A stretch of DNA of 6,411 bases from Bacteroidetes bacterium UBA955 (GTDB taxonomy: Bacteria > Bacteroidota > Bacteroidia > NS11-12g > UBA955), in assembly GCA_002293105.1 (NCBI GenBank), contig DBCP01000058.1, forward strand, positions 1 through 6,411, in the 5' to 3' direction. Position numbers and translations under genes: made by a program. Positions 5,471 through 6,411 of this stretch are shown here, one piece after another; position 1 is the first letter of the stretch, and each line of letters opens with the position of its first letter. The notes beneath the pieces were generated by a model. It worked only from the letters and a program-made list of their open reading frames with translations. It did not search any database and was not told the origin of the DNA.

Positions 5471-6411
5471 ATGCCCCATTGGTTGGATACGGGAATTGAG
5501 TATTTAAAAGGCGTTGGTCCCCAAAGGGCCGAGGCACTCAAAAAAGAATTGGGGATCCATACCCTCGGTGATTTACTGAGTCATTACCCTTTCCGACATG
5601 AAGACCGGTCGCAAGTCTATCGCATCAACAGCCTACAAGGCGATGATGTGTGGGTGCAACTACAAGGCAGTATCCGTCCGATAGGCATGACCGGACAAGG
5701 CAATGGACGCAGATATGTGGCTATGCTACACGACGGCAGTGGCGAAATTGAACTGGTCTGGTTCAAAGGGATCGTTTATGTAGATCGCATGCTCAAACCC
5801 GGCACCACTTACCGCGTTTATGGCAAAATCAGCAACTTCAAAGGCAAGTTGAGCATCGCCCACCCCGAACTCGATGCCCTGCTTCCCGATGCGCCCATCA
5901 AACCGCTCAGCTTGGTCCCTGTCTACCCCCTCACCGAAGGGATGCGCAGAAAAAAACTGGAAAATAAATTCTTGGTAACCGCTGCGCAAAACGCTGTCAA
6001 TAGCAGTCTGTACGACATCCCCGAGAACCTCCCGCAGGCCATTTTGGCCAAATACAAGTTTATCTCCCGGAAAGACGCCGTGAAAGAATTGCACTTTCCA
6101 CAAAATTTGGCAAGGTTGGAAGAAGCGAAACGGAGATTGAAATTCGAAGAACTTTTCTATTTACAATTGCGACACCTCATGCTCAAAGGCTTCAGGAATC
6201 GCACCTACAAGGGATTGGTCTTCGACAAAGTAGGTACCTATTTTCATGATTTTTACGACAACCACCTGCCTTTTGAACTCACTGGGGCACAGAAACGGGT
6301 ATTGAAAGAGATCCGCAACGACTTCAAAACAGGACAGCAATGCAATCGCTTGATTCAAGGCGATGTGGGTTCAGGAAAAACCATGGTGGCCATGCTCAGC
6401 ATGCTCATCGC
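5471..6411 (+). CDS. recG: ATP-dependent DNA helicase RecG (N-terminal part, cut by the window edge)
   Basis: The frame is open from ATG at 5471 to the window end, giving 313 complete codons of a protein usually near 700 residues. RecG is a cytoplasmic superfamily 2 helicase that reverses stalled forks and branch-migrates Holliday junctions and R-loops. The N-terminus shows YLKGVGPQRAEALKKELG (11-28, typical start of the wedge region) and YPFRHEDRS (39-47). An OB-fold wedge follows (about 60-135), with HDGSGEIELVWF (87-98), then PVYPLTEGMRRKKL (150-163). The helicase core begins with LTGAQKRVLKEI (270-281) and Walker A GDVGSGKT (297-304). The start agrees with the family, whose first residues lead straight into the YLKGVGP motif. 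The gap to divergent fabG is 27 bp. The DEAH-like Walker B and the remaining motifs lie beyond the window. Confidence 0.96.
   Translation, partial: MPHWLDTGIEYLKGVGPQRAEALKKELGIHTLGDLLSHYPFRHEDRSQVYRINSLQGDDVWVQLQGSIRPIGMTGQGNGRRYVAMLHDGSGEIELVWFKGIVYVDRMLKPGTTYRVYGKISNFKGKLSIAHPELDALLPDAPIKPLSLVPVYPLTEGMRRKKLENKFLVTAAQNAVNSSLYDIPENLPQAILAKYKFISRKDAVKELHFPQNLARLEEAKRRLKFEELFYLQLRHLMLKGFRNRTYKGLVFDKVGTYFHDFYDNHLPFELTGAQKRVLKEIRNDFKTGQQCNRLIQGDVGSGKTMVAMLSMLI

Noticed and set aside
5444..5479. Twelve extra N-terminal residues for fabG from an ATG at 5479
   Set aside because: They would overlap recG and cover the palindromic promoter, and FabG proteins normally begin a few residues before the TGASRGIG loop.
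5726..6103. Minus-strand 125-codon open frame inside recG
   Set aside because: It is antisense to the conserved RecG wedge region; no family features.
1..6411. Mobile element, defence system, CRISPR array or RNA gene
   Set aside because: No transposase, integrase, nuclease or toxin-antitoxin pair, spaced repeats, tRNA-like cloverleaf or rRNA stretch is visible; nearly every base is covered by recognisable conserved genes.

Overview
The window looks like ordinary chromosomal DNA of a member of the Bacteroidota. The evidence is a Bacteroidota-type beta-barrel protein, a Bacteroidota-style LuxC-like acyl-CoA reductase, and several start codons preceded closely by the phylum's own -7 box (TAnnTTTG, in one case with TTG 19 bases upstream) rather than by strong Shine-Dalgarno sites. 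A placement in or near the Flavobacteriales is only a guess. I see no mobile element, CRISPR array, tRNA, rRNA or riboswitch.

Layout. Positions 1-971 (minus) hold nearly all of a LuxC-family acyl-CoA reductase that runs off the left edge. It diverges, across 78 bp, from a secreted outer-membrane beta-barrel protein at 1050-1772 (plus). A GufA/ZIP11-type metal transporter follows at 1845-2675 (plus) with its own promoter. It converges on a minus-strand block whose last gene overlaps it by 4 bp, so that both stop codons lie inside TTAA. The block reads, in transcription order, fabG (5443-4700), tatC (4681-3848), rpiB (3855-3418) and miaE (3415-2672). Its joints are 18 nt, an 8-nt overlap and 2 nt, which suggests one operon mixing fatty-acid synthesis, Tat export, pentose phosphate metabolism and tRNA hydroxylation. 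recG (from 5471, plus) diverges from fabG across only 27 bp and runs off the right edge.

How the genes work together. These are mostly housekeeping functions without one common pathway. FabG makes acyl-ACP for lipids, TatC is the receptor of the twin-arginine translocase, RpiB interconverts ribose and ribulose 5-phosphate, MiaE hydroxylates a modified base of tRNA, and RecG remodels stalled forks and recombination intermediates.

The most noteworthy signals are regulatory and architectural. The fabG/recG gap contains a perfect palindrome (10-bp arms, 1-bp centre) that carries a near-consensus -7 box on each strand, each 4 nt from its start codon. The -7 boxes of five genes lie only 4-10 nt from the start codons, implying leaderless or nearly leaderless mRNAs. 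MiaE has a possible 54-residue N-terminal extension. I did not find a convincing new biological system.
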